A stretch of DNA of 5,930 nt from CALHAX01 sp039816705 (GTDB lineage Bacteria > Pseudomonadota > Alphaproteobacteria > Rhizobiales > CALHAX01). Under the pieces are notes generated by a model. It was not told where the DNA came from. It saw only the letters and a program-made list of their open reading frames with translations, and ran no database searches. Made by a program: the position numbers and the translations under genes. The stretch is from positions 1 to 5,930 of the forward strand of contig JBCBXF010000198.1 in the NCBI GenBank assembly GCA_039816705.1, read 5' to 3'. Below are positions 5,098 to 5,930 of this stretch, in pieces; the first letter of the stretch is position 1, and every line of letters starts with the position of its first letter.

Positions 5098-5304
5098 GAG
5101 CAGAGCGGGAAGGGCGAAGCCATGGTAGCTGGAGCGCCAGGCACGCGCCTCATCTTCCACGATGGGCTAATCGCGCTCGACGGGCTTCCGCGTGTCATAG
5201 AGCAGGGCGCTGTCGGTGCCGGTGTTGAATGTGATCGAAGCGGCGAAGCAGAGCTGTGCGGCGATGAACACCGAGATCTCGCGCGAACTGGCATCACGGA
5301 TTGA
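5098..5304 (-). pseudogene. Decayed internal fragment of an MFS transporter
   Basis: In one minus-strand frame the translation reads EISVFIAAQLCFAASITF followed by NTGTDSALLYDTRKPVERD, then a TAG stop at 5167-5169, then in the same frame VEDEARAWRSSYHGFALPAL. A hydrophobic helix followed by NxGTDSALLYDTL.. and then (E)..AR.w....GfAl is characteristic of one group of major facilitator superfamily transporters. Both sides of the stop fit the same protein, so the stop is a lesion inside a once-coding sequence. Upstream, SIRDASSR fits only weakly, and I find no convincing start or earlier helices. Downstream of 5098, similarity is lost and the frame meets a stop near 4995. Only about 65-70 residues of an expected 400 or so survive. 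The identity is by eye and not by search. It fills most of the 433-bp gap between the enolase-superfamily gene and the next coding region. Confidence 0.6.
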
Positions 5305-5383
5305 AGGGAAGGCCGGGCTCGATCGGGGCGTCTCTCGGCTCGTGTCACTTGGCGTTGGTGGCGGGATGTGCGTTCATACACCT

Positions 5384-5833
5384 ATGAGCCGCTTTGCATT
5401 GTCCGTCTGCTGCACATTGAGTGCGATCATGCTTCTCAGCGTTTTGCCGAACGGGTTGGCCAGCCGTGCGGACGAGGCCCCCACGATTTTGATCGAGGAT
5501 GTGGTGCTCTCCTGTGATGTGGCGGACCTTGGCATGACATCGATGCCGCAGGTTGCGAACGCTCCCGCAGACGTTCAAGCCGTTGAACGGCGGTTGCATC
5601 GCGTGATTGCGCGATACTGCCAAGGCAAGTCTGTTTGCCGTTTGCGTGCCGCCATGATGATGCGCGAAGGGCTTGCGTCAACGAGTTGTGCTGACGTGGT
5701 CATCGTGCCTGTGTGTGCGGCGGAGGCGTTCGATGAGATGCTTGCGGTAACCTCCAGCGAGATGACGCTCTCGCTACGAGACGAGGCGCAGATCGTCGTG
5801 AACTGCAACGCGGTGGCAGTGCCGCACTTCTGA
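5384..5833 (+). CDS. Secreted six-cysteine protein, possibly lectin-like, function unknown
   Basis: From ATG 5384 the protein has 149 residues. MSRFALSVCCTLSAIMLLSVL is a signal-peptide-like start with a plausible cut after SRA (residue 29). The predicted mature part has exactly six cysteines (44, 79, 85, 102, 111, 141), which would allow three disulfides in the periplasm or outside. The order LSC, RYCQGKSVCRLRA, TSC, VIVPVCA resembles the cysteine spacing of SUEL-type galactose-binding lectin domains (C.GK..C.V.A......C....K.L.V.Y.C), but the similarity is short and may be chance. The frame is open from 5216, but the upstream part overlaps the antisense MFS remnant and is not signal-like; an in-frame ATG at 5366 is another possible start. 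No clear ribosome binding site precedes either. It ends 9 bp before the stop of the convergent transpeptidase. I do not recognise a family with confidence. Confidence 0.6.
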   Translation: MSRFALSVCCTLSAIMLLSVLPNGLASRADEAPTILIEDVVLSCDVADLGMTSMPQVANAPADVQAVERRLHRVIARYCQGKSVCRLRAAMMMREGLASTSCADVVIVPVCAAEAFDEMLAVTSSEMTLSLRDEAQIVVNCNAVAVPHF

Positions 5834-5842
5834 CAGGCTGCA

Positions 5843-5930
5843 TTAATTGGTGATGACGACGCGCGAGTTTCGCAGACCATTGCGGCGCACCAGCGAGAAA
5901 AGCCGACTGGCGTTGCGAGGGTGCAGGCGG
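5843..5930 (-). CDS. L,D-transpeptidase, C-terminal end (runs off right edge)
   Basis: The minus strand enters from the right edge and ends at TAA (5843-5845), giving 28 residues that start RLHPRNASRLFSLV and end SRVVITN. This matches what follows the catalytic cysteine in YkuD domains: SHGC(V/I)RL.P.NA..LF.LV...G...T.VVI. The first two visible residues (RL) would directly follow the catalytic SHGCV, which lies just outside the window. The complete transpeptidase at 2845-3306 has the same tail pattern (RLAPRNAAIFYRLVGKHGL), so the two are paralogues within 3 kb, both on the minus strand. Catalytic competence cannot be judged from this piece. Confidence 0.8.
   Translation of the reverse strand, partial: RLHPRNASRLFSLVRRNGLRNSRVVITN

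Noticed and set aside
5023..5304. 93-residue plus-strand open frame between the enolase-superfamily gene and the six-cysteine gene
   Set aside because: No domain, signal or ribosome binding site. The opposite strand carries the MFS-like sequence that better explains the region.
1..5930. Search for a defence system, toxin-antitoxin pair, retron, CRISPR array or insertion sequence
   Set aside because: No tandem repeat array, reverse transcriptase motif, transposase motif or toxin-antitoxin-like overlapping small gene pair was seen. Any such cargo would more likely be in the presumed island left of position 1.

Overview
The window looks like the chromosome of an alphaproteobacterium, most likely of the order Hyphomicrobiales. 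It is GC-rich, and several of its proteins (a two-helix protein of the so-called PetM-like family, a tiny CRRE-type lipoprotein, short secreted YkuD proteins) resemble my recollection of that order. No gene here fixes a genus. No replication origin, CRISPR array, insertion sequence or complete biosynthetic cluster is visible.

Left edge (1-640): the 5' end of a P4-type tyrosine integrase gene runs leftward off the window (1-304, minus). It follows, in the same orientation, a complete tRNA-Ser(GGA) gene (498-587, minus). An integrase just beyond the 3' end of a tRNA is the classic layout of one end of an integrated island. The island body would lie left of position 1, so what is visible is the junction and the core chromosome to its right. 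The 193 bp between tRNA and integrase carry a 17-bp perfect dyad and a second inverted repeat.

Centre (765-3306): a small two-helix membrane protein (plus) meets a three-helix membrane protein (minus) with abutting stop codons that share one TGATCA. Divergent from the latter is msrA, a peptide-methionine sulfoxide reductase with all expected cysteines. It converges on a secreted L,D-transpeptidase gene (minus).

Right (3593-5930): divergent from the transpeptidase is a 40-residue lipoprotein gene with a good ribosome binding site and a strong intrinsic terminator. Next come an orphan acid-sugar-dehydratase-like enzyme of the enolase superfamily (3844-4950), a decayed fragment of an MFS transporter (about 5098-5304, minus, with an in-frame stop), a short secreted six-cysteine protein (5384-5833), and the C-terminal end of a second L,D-transpeptidase entering from the right edge (5843-5930, minus).

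The genes are mostly single transcription units in alternating orientation rather than an operon. Loose themes are the cell envelope (two transpeptidases, a lipoprotein, membrane and secreted proteins) and oxidative-damage repair (msrA). I found no convincing new multi-gene system. The most interesting items are the tRNA-Ser/integrase junction with its dyad, the six-cysteine secreted protein, the tiny lipoprotein, and the MFS remnant.
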